A DNA stretch of 64,000 bases from NCBI RefSeq assembly GCF_014648175.1, contig NZ_BMQP01000046.1, positions 1-64,000 on the forward strand, written 5' to 3'. Below the pieces are notes generated by a model. The model was not told the origin of the DNA. It did not search any database and was given only the letters and a program-made list of their open reading frames with translations. This DNA is from Planobispora rosea. GTDB taxonomy: Bacteria > Actinomycetota > Actinomycetes > Streptosporangiales > Streptosporangiaceae. Shown here piece by piece: positions 7,445 to 15,408 of this stretch (position 1 is its first letter; every line of letters begins with the position of its first letter). The translations under genes and the position numbers were made by a program.

Positions 7445-8317
7445 TCACATGTTGGAGGCGTCGGGCGGCACGTCACCGGGCAGGGGCGGCGCCGGCGCAG
7501 TGCCGCCGTCGGCGCCGGGACAGGCCAGGTCGAGGGTGTAGGCGGTCATGGACAGCGAGCCGTAGGCGTAACCGTCGATGAGCACCCCGGTGGCACCGCC
7601 GTCGGCGCCGGCCAGACCGGCCAGGTACAGCAGCGGCAGGAAGTGGTCGGGGGTGGGCACGGCCCGGGTGAAGTCGCGGTGGCCGTCCAGGGCGGCGGCA
7701 CCGGCGGGGTCGGTGAGCATCGTCTCCTTGGCGTGCTCGTCGAAACGCCGAGCCCAGTCGTAACCGGCATCGGGCAGCGCGCCGTTCATGCCGCGCAGGT
7801 TGTGCACGACGTTGCCGCTGCCGACGACGAGCACGCCGCGCTCGCGCAGCGGCGCGAGCGCGGCGCCGAGCCTGAGATGGTAGTCGAAGTCCTTGTCGGC
7901 GTTGATGCTCAGCTGCACGACCGGGATGTCGGCGGTGGGGAAGGCGTGCACCAGCACCGACCAGGTGCCGTGGTCGATGCCCCAGCTGTCGAGGTCGGCG
8001 CCCACCCAGGTGGGGTGGACCGCGTCGGCCACCTCGGCGACCAGCTCCGGCAGGCCGGGGGCGGGATACTGCACCTCGAACAGCGGCCGGGGAAAGCCGT
8101 AGAAGTCGTGGATGGTGCGGGGACGCTCCATGGCGGTGACGGCGGTGGCGTTGATGTACCAGTGCGCCGAGATCACCAGGATGGCCCGCGGCCGGGGCAC
8201 CGCCCGCCCCAGGGCGCGCCAGGCCCGGGTGTAGCGGTTGTCCTCCAGCGCGTTCATCGGGCTGCCGTGCCCGAGGAACGCCGCCGGCATCAGGGCCGGC
8301 GCACCGTCACTGCCCAT
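7445..8317 (-). CDS. ygiD: 4,5-DOPA-extradiol-dioxygenase-like protein (YgiD/LigB fold)
   Basis: A 290-aa metal-dependent protein of the class III extradiol dioxygenase family. Metal-ligand positions are visible as FLGHGSPMNALE near the N-terminus, ISAHWY and GSGNVVHNLRGM, with a C-terminal TPDHFLPLLYLAG and YGSLSMTAY that match YgiD proteins. Known members open catechol rings such as DOPA, or have uncertain roles. The start at 8317 has AAGGGGG upstream; the frame extension to 8386 is not conserved-looking. It stands alone between the trp operon and a TPR-like gene. Confidence 0.88.
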   Translation of the reverse strand: MGSDGAPALMPAAFLGHGSPMNALEDNRYTRAWRALGRAVPRPRAILVISAHWYINATAVTAMERPRTIHDFYGFPRPLFEVQYPAPGLPELVAEVADAVHPTWVGADLDSWGIDHGTWSVLVHAFPTADIPVVQLSINADKDFDYHLRLGAALAPLRERGVLVVGSGNVVHNLRGMNGALPDAGYDWARRFDEHAKETMLTDPAGAAALDGHRDFTRAVPTPDHFLPLLYLAGLAGADGGATGVLIDGYAYGSLSMTAYTLDLACPGADGGTAPAPPLPGDVPPDASNM

Positions 8318-8521
8318 GTCGGCCCCCCTTGCGGCTCGCGTGCGGGGCCAACCTAACCCGGTCGCCGCCTCCGGCCCGGCAGACATGCTTCAGCCGCGGG
8401 CCAGGGACGTCCGAGCGCCCCGCCAAGGAACACAAAAGGCCGGTGAAGCGCGGGTGCTCTCAAGCCGCACCGGGTTCCTCTACGCTGACCGTGATCACCT
8501 GCAACGGTGAGGGAGCCGCCG

Positions 8522-9010
8522 ATGACGACCGACCCGACGATGACCAGGATCGGCCAGGGAGTGGAGCTGCATCACCACCAAGGTCGGCGGGAAGCCGCTC
8601 GTGACCTGTTCGCGCGGATCTGGGACGACATCGGCGGTGAGCGAGGCGACCCGCTGCACGTCTGCGTCCTTGCCCACTCGATGGCCGACGTGCAGGACGA
8701 CGTGCGCCAGGAACTGATGTGGGACCTGCGGGCGCTCGCCGCCGCCGATCTCGTCACCGACGAGCGGGTCGCCCAGGCCGGGGTGCCGCTCTCGGTGGCC
8801 GGCCTGTATCCGTCGTTGCACCTGAACGTGAGCGAGTGCTACCGCAGGCTGGGCGACTTCGACCGTGCCCGTGAACACCTCCGGCAGGCGCGGGCCGGGA
8901 TCGGCGCGCTGGGCGACGACGGATACGGGCAGCTCATCAAGGGCGGCCTGGAGCGGCTGGCCGAGCAACTGGGTGAGCGCGGGCGGCGTGAGGGCGCGAC
9001 ACGGCTCTAG
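8522..9010 (+). CDS. Tetratricopeptide-like helical protein
   Basis: A 162-aa predicted all-helical protein. It resembles actinomycete TPR-type proteins: EAARDLFARIWDDIGG, LHVCVLAHSMADVQDD with two histidines, and a TPR-like segment SLHLNVSECYRRLGDFDRA. The biochemical role is unknown. ATG at 8522 is preceded by GGTGAGGGAG. Its TAG stop and the TAG of the convergent FMN reductase share the palindrome CTAG (9007-9010), so the two genes overlap tail to tail by 4 nt. Confidence 0.75.
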   Translation: MTTDPTMTRIGQGVELHHHQGRREAARDLFARIWDDIGGERGDPLHVCVLAHSMADVQDDVRQELMWDLRALAAADLVTDERVAQAGVPLSVAGLYPSLHLNVSECYRRLGDFDRAREHLRQARAGIGALGDDGYGQLIKGGLERLAEQLGERGRREGATRL

Positions 9011-9591
9011 GAACGGTACGTCTCCATGTGGTGCTGTTCGCGCATCATCTTCATCGCCTGGCTCCAGGCGACGAGCTGATCGAGCATCGTGGTCAGCGGC
9101 TGCTCGTGGTGGGCGGCCGGTTTGAAGGCCGAGAAGTTCTCGAAATCGGTGAACAGCGACAGCGCCACCTGGGAGCGCACGGTGGCCATCTGCAGCTCGG
9201 CGGCGATCAGTCGCAGCTGCTCGACCGCGCGGGTGCCCCCGGCGCTGCCGTAGCCGACGAACCCGGCGGCCTTGTTGTTCCACTCGGCGTACAGGTAGTC
9301 CAGGGCGTTCTTCAGCGCTGCGGACGGGCCGTGGTTGTACTCCGGCGTGACGAACACATACCCGTCGAACTCCGCGATCCTGGCGGCCCACCGCTGGGTG
9401 TGCTCCTTGCTGTACTGGCCCATCGACGGCGGTACCGGCTCATCCAGCAGGGGCAGGCCGTAGTCGGCGATGTCGACCAGCTGGAAGGCCGCGTCGGTCC
9501 GTTTGGCGGCGAAGTCGTACACCCATTGGGCCACCGCCTGCCCGATGCGGCCCGGCCGGGTGCTGCCCAGGACGATCCCGATGTTGGTCAT
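9007..9591 (-). CDS. NAD(P)H-dependent FMN reductase
   Basis: A 194-aa flavodoxin-like protein. The FMN phosphate loop GSTRPGRIG is at residues 9-17, and the classical TPEYNHGPSAALKNALDYL motif at about 83-101, followed by GYGSAGGTRAVEQLR. Such enzymes reduce free flavin, quinones, azo dyes or chromate. The start at 9591 has GGAG upstream. It overlaps the convergent TPR-like gene by sharing CTAG. A near-palindromic GTAT...ATAC element lies 66 bp upstream, so it is probably an inducible single gene. Confidence 0.9.
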   Translation of the reverse strand: MTNIGIVLGSTRPGRIGQAVAQWVYDFAAKRTDAAFQLVDIADYGLPLLDEPVPPSMGQYSKEHTQRWAARIAEFDGYVFVTPEYNHGPSAALKNALDYLYAEWNNKAAGFVGYGSAGGTRAVEQLRLIAAELQMATVRSQVALSLFTDFENFSAFKPAAHHEQPLTTMLDQLVAWSQAMKMMREQHHMETYRS

Positions 9592-9657
9592 GCTCTACTC
9601 CGTCTCTGCGAAGATCGCGTCGCCGTGTCCCGGGGGTCATATCCTCCGTTACCCGAA

Positions 9658-9673
9658 GTATTCATATGCATAC
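9658..9673. promoter_or_regulatory. Near-palindrome upstream of FMN reductase
   Basis: GTATTCATATGCATAC has a CATATG core and matching GTAT/ATAC ends (14 of 16 positions symmetric). It is unusually AT-rich for the region. The position, 66 bp before the reductase start, fits an operator; no adjacent regulator gene is present. Confidence 0.35.
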
Positions 9674-9782
9674 GTCGAGTGATAGCGCTGGGTGGTTCTC
9701 ACGTGGTCCGGGGGTCGGGACCCCGGTCGGCACCGCCGGTACGAGCGGGCTGCCGTGAGCCGGTCGCCCGGAAAACCGGCCC

Positions 9783-11003
9783 TCACCCGCCGCGGGAATG
9801 CCCGCCGGTCTCCCCCGCCCGCCGCTGCGGCGCCTCCGCGGCCCGCAGCTCCGCTGCGACCGCCCGCTCGCGCAGTCCGGCGGCCTCCCGGCGAAGCGCC
9901 TCCAGCTGCTCGCGCAGGTCAGCCATGCGGGCACGCTCCAGGGCCAGCTCCATCCTCGCCTGGTCCCGTTCCGCCCGCGCCTGCTCGGCCTGCTCCCGGG
10001 AGCGGCCGGCGCGGCGCTCTGCCTCCTTCAGCAGCTGCGCCGCCTGTTCCTGCGCCTCCTGGACACGTGCGAGCGCCGCCGTCTCGGCCTCGGCGGCGGC
10101 GGCCTCGGCGCGGGCGGCCGCCGCCCGTACCTGGGCGGTCTCCGCCACCGCCTGGGCGCGCGCCTGGGCGTCGGCCTCGGCACGGGCCACGGCCCTGTCC
10201 CGTTCGGCGGCGGCGGCCTCGGCGCGGGCGGCCGCCGCCGCGGCGGCCTGCTCGGCCCTGGCCCTGCCCTTGCGCGCCGCGGCCGCCTCCTGCTGTGCGG
10301 TGTCACGCTCGGCCCGCGCCCGCTCGGCCGCCTGCCTGTCCTGTACGGCCTGCGCCTGGGACTGCTGCGCCTGCGCCTGGGCGGCCTCCACGCGCTCGGC
10401 CAGTTCCCGCACCGCCGCGTCCCGTGCAGCCTCGGCCTGTTCGGCCCGGCGCAGGGCCTCGGCCTCGGCGTTCCTGGCCATCCGTTCGGTGCTGGCCGCC
10501 TCCCGCAGCGCGGCCAGGGCCTGCTCACGCGCGGTCTCGGCATCGGCCAGCGCGGTGTCACGCTCGGCGTTGGCCTCCTGGGCCCGCCGCGCCATCGCAT
10601 CGCGCTCACGGCGGGCGTGCTCGGTGGCCTCGCGTGCCAGCCGTACCTGCTCGAACGCCTGCTCCCGCTCGGCGCGCGCGATCGCCACCCGGGTGTGGGC
10701 CTCGGCCTGCACCGCGCTCAGCTTCGCCTCCACCCCCGCGGGGCTCAGCTCGTCGGCGAGCACCTGGGCCAGCGGGGCGATGACCGCGGCCATCCCCTTC
10801 TCCATGCGCTCGTAGAGCTCCTCGGCCCGGGCCAGCGCCCCCTCCAGTCCCGGTGTCGCGCGCCGCAGTTCCCGCTCCCGTTTCGCCGCCGCCTGGCAGT
10901 CGCTCTGCGGGCAGTAGGCCCGCGGCCGTCCCCGCCCGGCCCGCTGCTCGATCGGCGCCCCGCAGTGCTGGCACGGCGTCACCCCGCCCGGCGTCTCTCC
11001 CAT
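9783..11003 (-). CDS. Zinc-ribbon coiled-coil protein
   Basis: A 406-aa protein. Residues 11-36 form a probable zinc finger (CQHCGAPIEQ then YCPQSDC, four cysteines). From about residue 40 to 390 the sequence is almost continuous Ala/Glu/Arg/Gln heptad-type coiled coil, with many AERxxA-type units. This architecture resembles KfrA-like DNA-binding coiled-coil proteins and other actinomycete filament-like proteins, but no defined family was recognised. A structural or nucleoid-associated role is a guess. The start at 11003 follows GGGTGG; an AT-rich TTGTAA/TGCTAG promoter-like stretch lies just upstream. Confidence 0.75.
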   Translation of the reverse strand: MGETPGGVTPCQHCGAPIEQRAGRGRPRAYCPQSDCQAAAKRERELRRATPGLEGALARAEELYERMEKGMAAVIAPLAQVLADELSPAGVEAKLSAVQAEAHTRVAIARAEREQAFEQVRLAREATEHARRERDAMARRAQEANAERDTALADAETAREQALAALREAASTERMARNAEAEALRRAEQAEAARDAAVRELAERVEAAQAQAQQSQAQAVQDRQAAERARAERDTAQQEAAAARKGRARAEQAAAAAAARAEAAAAERDRAVARAEADAQARAQAVAETAQVRAAAARAEAAAAEAETAALARVQEAQEQAAQLLKEAERRAGRSREQAEQARAERDQARMELALERARMADLREQLEALRREAAGLRERAVAAELRAAEAPQRRAGETGGHSRGG

Positions 11004-11165
11004 CAGGCCACCCTAGCATTTCCATTTTCTAGAAATTACAAGTCAGAAAAAGCGATCGGTTGCGCTCGATCGAATCCCTATCAACTACCGAGAATGACAA
11101 TTCCCGCAAGTTAACGAACCGGGGGCCCGCTACCCAGTCGCCGACGCCGCTCTATGCTCGTGCGC

Positions 11166-11250
11166 ATGGAACTCCGGCAGCTGCGGTACTTCTGCGCCGT
11201 GGTCGCCGAGCAGAACCTCACCAGGGCGGCCGAGTCGCTGGGACGAGGAC
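11166..11250 (+). pseudogene. LysR-family regulator, N-terminal fragment
   Basis: Twenty-six codons (MELRQLRYFCAVVAEQNLTR then AAESLG) are the unmistakable start of a LysR HTH domain. The family sequence stops at about 11243, in the middle of the HTH; what follows is unrelated. A second reading frame across 11243-11327 reads like the end of another protein (DEDGAHMIVLGRED, stop at 11327), suggesting a deletion joined the head of one gene to the tail of another. By chance the frame stays open into the gene at 11451, but the linker is the inverted repeat, so a real fusion is unlikely. Confidence 0.7.
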
Positions 11251-11319
11251 GGCGCCCACATGATCGTGCTGGGGCGGGAGGACGGCGGCCTCCAACCCCT
11301 GGCACACCGCCATGTACGC

Positions 11320-11411
11320 GGGGCTTGAGCAGCAACCGAACGGCCAGTGGCGCTAAGCCGGGCTCGCCGGGCTCCTTGACGTCACTGGCCGTTCCGATGC
11401 TGCTCAACCCC
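11320..11411. repeat. Large imperfect inverted repeat (hairpin element)
   Basis: The left arm (11320-11351, GGGGCTTGAGCAGCAACCGA then ACGGCCAGTGGC) and the right arm (11381-11411) are reverse complements at about 28 of 32 positions, around a 29-bp G+C-rich centre. A third, truncated copy of the left arm with one mismatch in 22 lies at 12125. It ends 39 bp before the conserved hypothetical gene at 11451. It could be a miniature mobile element, a structured RNA or a repeated intergenic hairpin. Confidence 0.7.
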
Positions 11412-11450
11412 GGTCTCGGTTCCCGCCTGCGGTTGCGGCAAACTGAGGAC

Positions 11451-12017
11451 ATGACCCAGGTGCGACCCGCTCCGAATGCCGACGCGGCCCGATGGTTGCT
11501 CCGGGCCGATGTCGAGTGGTGGGATCTTGTTCGCTACGGCCCACCGGGCTTCGAGGTGTACGTGCGGATCGCCTTTGGCCATGGGGTGGAGGGCGTCGAC
11601 TCGCAGGGAGAAGATCGTGCCGTTCGCGTGGCACTGGCGACTCTCGCGACATGCACGGCCACGCCCTCCAGCGGATACGCGGCGATCTGGGAGGGGTGGG
11701 GCGGGGACCCGCCGGCTCCTGAAGCGCCGCGGGTGGACATTCCGAATCGGGAGATGCTGCTGTTCACCGGCCCTGTCGACGTACTGAGCGACGCGCCCGC
11801 CCTCGCCTGGTACGGCGCTGCGCTGGGCTATCAAGACCCCCACCTCGTGTGGCCCGAAGATCAAGCCTGGTGCCTGGCCTGCGAGGTCGACGAGGAGATC
11901 GAGTTCACCGTCGGATGTTCCGTCGAGGCGTCCCAGGCTCTGGCCAGAGCCCTGCCCGGTGCTGTTCGGCGGGTGCGCTACGGAGAGCCGGCACCGATGT
12001 ACCTCGACCAGGTCTAG
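11451..12017 (+). CDS. Conserved hypothetical protein of actinomycetes
   Basis: A 188-aa soluble acidic protein. It is coherent and conserved-looking: WLLRADVEWWDLVRYGPPGF, GYAAIWEGWGGDP, REMLLFTGPVD, HLVWPEDQAWCLACEVDEE, and a C-terminal VGCSVEASQALARALPG that can form a helix. I recall similar unannotated actinomycete proteins but no named domain. No signal peptide or membrane segment is seen. The start has GAGG only 4 nt away, or it may be leaderless. It is isolated among remnants and is flanked by copies of the hairpin repeat. Confidence 0.75.
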   Translation: MTQVRPAPNADAARWLLRADVEWWDLVRYGPPGFEVYVRIAFGHGVEGVDSQGEDRAVRVALATLATCTATPSSGYAAIWEGWGGDPPAPEAPRVDIPNREMLLFTGPVDVLSDAPALAWYGAALGYQDPHLVWPEDQAWCLACEVDEEIEFTVGCSVEASQALARALPGAVRRVRYGEPAPMYLDQV

Positions 12018-12124
12018 CACCGGCAGCATGCGCACATCGGCACGAGAGTGCGTCGATCGCGTCAGGGAGATCTGACCGACGTCACGGAGTGTCACCAGAC
12101 ATCGTCGCCATCTACCACATGGAA

Positions 12125-12146
12125 GGGGCTTCAGCAGCAACCGAAC
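12125..12146 (+). repeat. Truncated copy of the 11.3-kb hairpin repeat arm
   Basis: GGGGCTTCAGCAGCAACCGA plus AC matches the left arm at 11320 in 21 of 22 positions, then diverges. It lies about 110 bp after the hypothetical gene, which is therefore bracketed by copies of the element. Confidence 0.65.
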
Positions 12147-12225
12147 ATGCCCCAGCCGCCAGGTAGCAGAGTGGAGGATCAAGCTTGGGTCCGGGCCGTG
12201 TGCGCGTCGGGGGCTTCGGTGGCTC

Positions 12226-13074
12226 TCACTGCGGCCGAACGGCGACCGAATCGGCGGAGAGCGTGACCTCGACGGTGATGTGCGGATTGTCCAACTGCGG
12301 GAGCTGAAGCCCACGCTTGAACTTCTCGGCATCGTCCGGCATCACCTTCGGCTGAACTGTGACCTTGACTTGGCCGGTCTCCTCATCTGAGTGCGCCATC
12401 ATCGTGACCACCTCAGGACGGGATCGGAGCCAGGAGACGACCGTGTCCTGGGCCCTCCGGAGCTCCAAGGCCGAAAATCCCTTGCCGCCGATCAGGGTGA
12501 CCTCCATGGGGAGGGTCCTGGCCAGCTCGATCGCACGAGTCGGGACGGGACCCTTGAAGCCGACGCGCAGCCCCCGCTGGTCGTCGTCGACGTATCTGAC
12601 ACCGGAGATCTCGTCAGGGAACTCCTCATTAAGTTTGTCGATCACCCGGCTGTTGGACGACTGTGAGCCGAAGCGGTCGATGGCCTCCTCGTAGGAGATG
12701 CCCTCCGATTTGGCGATGGCCCCGAGGTCGACCAGCTCCGCGTAGGGAATGCCGTCGATCACCACGTCCGGGTCGGTCACCGCAGGGTCGTACCCTTCGA
12801 AGTCCGTCGGCCTGGGTGACGAGGTAGCAGCCACCCGGGCCGCGTACCGCTTGACGACCTCCTCCAGGGATCGGCCCGAGGACGCCGCCTCTCGCTTGAG
12901 CCGCTCCAGGGTGGGCCGATGCGCTTTGGGCTGATCGGCCCGCGGCAACACGATCGTCTCGGTCCCGGCCGCAGTGGGTACCGGGCCGGCACCAGACTGG
13001 CCGCAGCCGCACAACGACGCAAGCAGCGCGATGACGGTCAAACGCGATCTCTTCACACCAAAGAGACGCGCCAT
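12226..13074 (-). CDS. Putative lipoprotein of unknown function
   Basis: A 282-aa secreted protein. A basic start (ARLFGVKRSRL) leads into a hydrophobic stretch and a lipobox ending L-C-G-C (cysteine about residue 24), so it is probably lipid-anchored outside the membrane. The mature part has long helices (LKREAASSGRSLEEVVKRYA) and mixed alpha/beta sequence resembling the pro-region of actinomycete S1 peptidases, but no catalytic domain follows. No clear Shine-Dalgarno precedes ATG 13074; an internal GTG at 13059 is an alternative. Function is unknown. Confidence 0.7.
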   Translation of the reverse strand: MARLFGVKRSRLTVIALLASLCGCGQSGAGPVPTAAGTETIVLPRADQPKAHRPTLERLKREAASSGRSLEEVVKRYAARVAATSSPRPTDFEGYDPAVTDPDVVIDGIPYAELVDLGAIAKSEGISYEEAIDRFGSQSSNSRVIDKLNEEFPDEISGVRYVDDDQRGLRVGFKGPVPTRAIELARTLPMEVTLIGGKGFSALELRRAQDTVVSWLRSRPEVVTMMAHSDEETGQVKVTVQPKVMPDDAEKFKRGLQLPQLDNPHITVEVTLSADSVAVRPQ

Positions 13075-13085
13075 CGGCCTGGAGG

Positions 13086-13274
13086 GTTCATCCAGGCACC
13101 CCGACCGGCAAGAAGATCGTCGGCCGCAAGCGCAACATCGTCATCGACATCCTCGGTCTGCTGCTCGCCGTCCTGGTCACCTCCGCCGGCCTGCCCGACG
13201 GCGCCGCCGGATTGCAAGTGCTGACCACCGCCGCCACCATGCAGTCGACCAGATGTCACGATCCGCAGCCGTGA
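13086..13274 (+). pseudogene. IS5-type transposase remnant
   Basis: In one frame the sequence reads GKKIVGRKRNIVIDILGLLL then AVLVTSAGLPDGAAGLQVL, the conserved segment just after the first catalytic Asp of IS5/IS1647-type DDE transposases. Both ends are missing and no start codon or terminal repeats were found. It fills most of the gap between the lipoprotein and the chemoreceptor; the remaining 170 bp hold no recognisable gene. Confidence 0.75.
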
Positions 13275-13445
13275 GGCCGGAGCCTCCTCCGCGCGGCAGC
13301 GCCTACCGGCACCCGTGAACCACAGCGCGAGTGCCCGCCCTTCAGCGTCTCTGCCGCCGAATACCTTCGACTTCGCTGCTTTTGGCCGATATCCAAAGAG
13401 ACATCCGAGTCCGGGTGCGCATGGTTACGAGAAAGGAGCGCCAGC

Positions 13446-15119
13446 ATGTCCACTACTCAAGGCCGACGACTGCGGCAGTCGACCATCAACAAAGCGGCCA
13501 TCGGAACCCTCGTCCTGCTGACCGGCCTGCTGGTGCTTGCGGTGGTGCTCGTCAGCTCCGCGGTGACGGCGGAAAAGCACGCCTATGACCGACAGGCCCA
13601 GTTCAGGAGCCTGGGTCTGCAGCTGCAGTCCGCCTCGGACTATCTCACCAACCAGGCACGCATGTACGCGGTCACCACCGACCGCGTGCACCTGGACAAC
13701 TACTGGAACGAGATCGACGTCACCAAGACCCGCGACAAGGCTCTCGCCCGGCTCAAGCAGCTCGGCGCGAGCCAGGAGGAGCTCGCGCTCGTCGACCAGG
13801 CCAAAGCCAATTCCGACGCGCTGGTCAAGACCGAGTCCCGATCCCAGCGCCTGGTCCTGGAGGCGTCCGGGGCGGCGGCGGCCGACATGCCCCCGGCCAT
13901 CGCGCAGACCGAGCTGGATGCGGCCGACGCAGCGCTCAGCCCGGCACGCAAGCTCGAAGTCGCGCGCACCATCATGTTCGACGCCACCTACGCCGCCGAC
14001 AAGGCGATCATCACCGGCCCGATGGACGAGTTCCAGAAGCTGCTGAACGACCGCTCGGCCCAGGCCGTCCACGACGCCAACAGCACAACCGACACCTCGA
14101 TCCAGCTGCTGATCGGTCTTACCGTACTGCTGCCCATGGCGATGGGCGCGGTGTTGTTCCTGCTGCAGACGAAGGTCGGCGGCGTCATCGTCGCCTACAC
14201 CGCCTCCTTGCGCATGCGGGACCACAGTGATCTGACCTTCCAGCTCACTCCCGCAGGCACCCAGGAGCTGGCCGCGCTGGCCGAGACGTTCAACGACGAG
14301 CTGGCACGCAAACTCGACCTGGTCCGGGCGATCGCCGGCAGCGCCGACACGCTGGCCTCCTCCTCGCAGGAGCTGTCGACCACCAGCGAGCTGGTGGCCG
14401 GCAGCGCCGACCGGGCGAGCGGCCAGGCCGTCGTCGTCAGCAGTACCGCTGAGCAGGTGGCGCACAACGTGCAGACCGTGGCCGCAGCAGCTGAGCAGAT
14501 GGGCATGTCGATCCGGGAGATCTCCCAGAACGCCAACGAGGCCGCCCGGGTCGTCGGCGACGCCGTCGCGATCGCCGAGCAGACCAACCTGACCATGACC
14601 AAGCTGGGCGAGTCGTCACAGGAGATCGGCGAAGTCATCAAGGTCATCACCTCGATCGCCGAGCAGACCAACCTGCTGGCGCTGAATGCCACCATCGAGG
14701 CCGCCCGCGCCGGAGACGCAGGCAAGGGATTCGCCGTCGTCGCCAGCGAGGTCAAGGATCTGGCCCAGGAGACCGCCAAGGCCACCGAGAACATCGCCAG
14801 CCGGATCGCAGCCCTGCAAAGCGACAGCCAGGGTTCCGTCGAGGCGATCGCGCAGATCACCGAGGTGATCAGCAAGATCAACGATTACCAGACCACCATC
14901 GCCAGCGCGGTCGAGGAGCAGACCGCCACCACCAACGAGATCAACCGCAGCGTCACCGATGCCGCAGCCGGCACCAGCGACATCGCGGCCAACATCGCCG
15001 GAGTGGCCGAGGCCGCACAGAACGCGGCCGACGGTATCGACGAAGCCAAACGCGCTACGGCCGAACTGGCCCGGATGGGCGGGGAGCTGCAGTCGGTGAT
15101 CGGACACTACCGGTACTGA
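13446..15119 (+). CDS. Methyl-accepting chemotaxis protein
   Basis: A 557-aa membrane receptor. Transmembrane helices lie at about residues 19-40 and 218-241, bracketing a helical-bundle periplasm-side sensor of about 175 aa. A HAMP-like linker follows, then a signalling domain whose hairpin tip has the strongly conserved EQTNLLALNATIEAARAG at about 405-422 and GKGFAVVASEVKDLAQ. It would form dimers and signal to a CheA/CheW system. No che or flagellar genes are in the window, so the partner genes lie elsewhere or the receptor signals to something else. AAAGGAG precedes the start. A strong hairpin terminator follows. Confidence 0.93.
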   Translation: MSTTQGRRLRQSTINKAAIGTLVLLTGLLVLAVVLVSSAVTAEKHAYDRQAQFRSLGLQLQSASDYLTNQARMYAVTTDRVHLDNYWNEIDVTKTRDKALARLKQLGASQEELALVDQAKANSDALVKTESRSQRLVLEASGAAAADMPPAIAQTELDAADAALSPARKLEVARTIMFDATYAADKAIITGPMDEFQKLLNDRSAQAVHDANSTTDTSIQLLIGLTVLLPMAMGAVLFLLQTKVGGVIVAYTASLRMRDHSDLTFQLTPAGTQELAALAETFNDELARKLDLVRAIAGSADTLASSSQELSTTSELVAGSADRASGQAVVVSSTAEQVAHNVQTVAAAAEQMGMSIREISQNANEAARVVGDAVAIAEQTNLTMTKLGESSQEIGEVIKVITSIAEQTNLLALNATIEAARAGDAGKGFAVVASEVKDLAQETAKATENIASRIAALQSDSQGSVEAIAQITEVISKINDYQTTIASAVEEQTATTNEINRSVTDAAAGTSDIAANIAGVAEAAQNAADGIDEAKRATAELARMGGELQSVIGHYRY

Positions 15120-15151
15120 GCCTGCAGCACCCGGGCCCGCGCGACAACGAA

Positions 15152-15203
15152 ACGGCCGGTGGGTGGATGGCGGTCGTCAGACCGCCATCCACCCACCGGC
15201 CGT
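15152..15203. terminator. Perfect 24-bp stem terminator
   Basis: Arms of 24 bp, starting ACGGCCGGTGGGTGGATGGC, are perfectly complementary around a GTCA loop. It begins 32 bp after the chemoreceptor stop and lies about 200 bp beyond the end of the convergent methyltransferase gene, so it can terminate both. Confidence 0.85.
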
Positions 15204-15408
15204 CCGGCTGAGGCCCGCTCTGCTCACCGCTGCCCAGGATCGGGCTCGGCTTCACCGGAACCGGCATTCAGCGATTGCCGCCTTTTCGCGCTGGCCGCCC
15301 AGCGGCGGGAACGCACCCGGGCCCGCAGCGAGAAACACTGCCGATGGGGTCGCCCCCGGACCCGAGCCACGTGATCAGCAAACCCGGTGAACGTTCGTGG
15401 TCACCGCA

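Noticed and set aside
11154..12017. Continuous 287-codon frame joining the LysR head to the hypothetical protein
   Set aside because: The linker is the inverted repeat, and the hypothetical protein has its own start; the shared frame looks accidental.
13041..13100. Possible riboswitch-like stretch before the chemoreceptor
   Set aside because: No fit to c-di-GMP or c-di-AMP aptamer cores, and it overlaps the start of the lipoprotein gene on the other strand.
13385..13392. GCCGATAT resembling a WhiG/FliA -10 box before the chemoreceptor
   Set aside because: No TAAA-like -35 at the required 14-16 bp spacing, so a motility sigma promoter cannot be claimed.
14195..14881. 228-codon minus-strand frame in the chemoreceptor
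   Set aside because: Antisense mirror of the repetitive signalling domain; Ser/Ala-rich and without a ribosome site.
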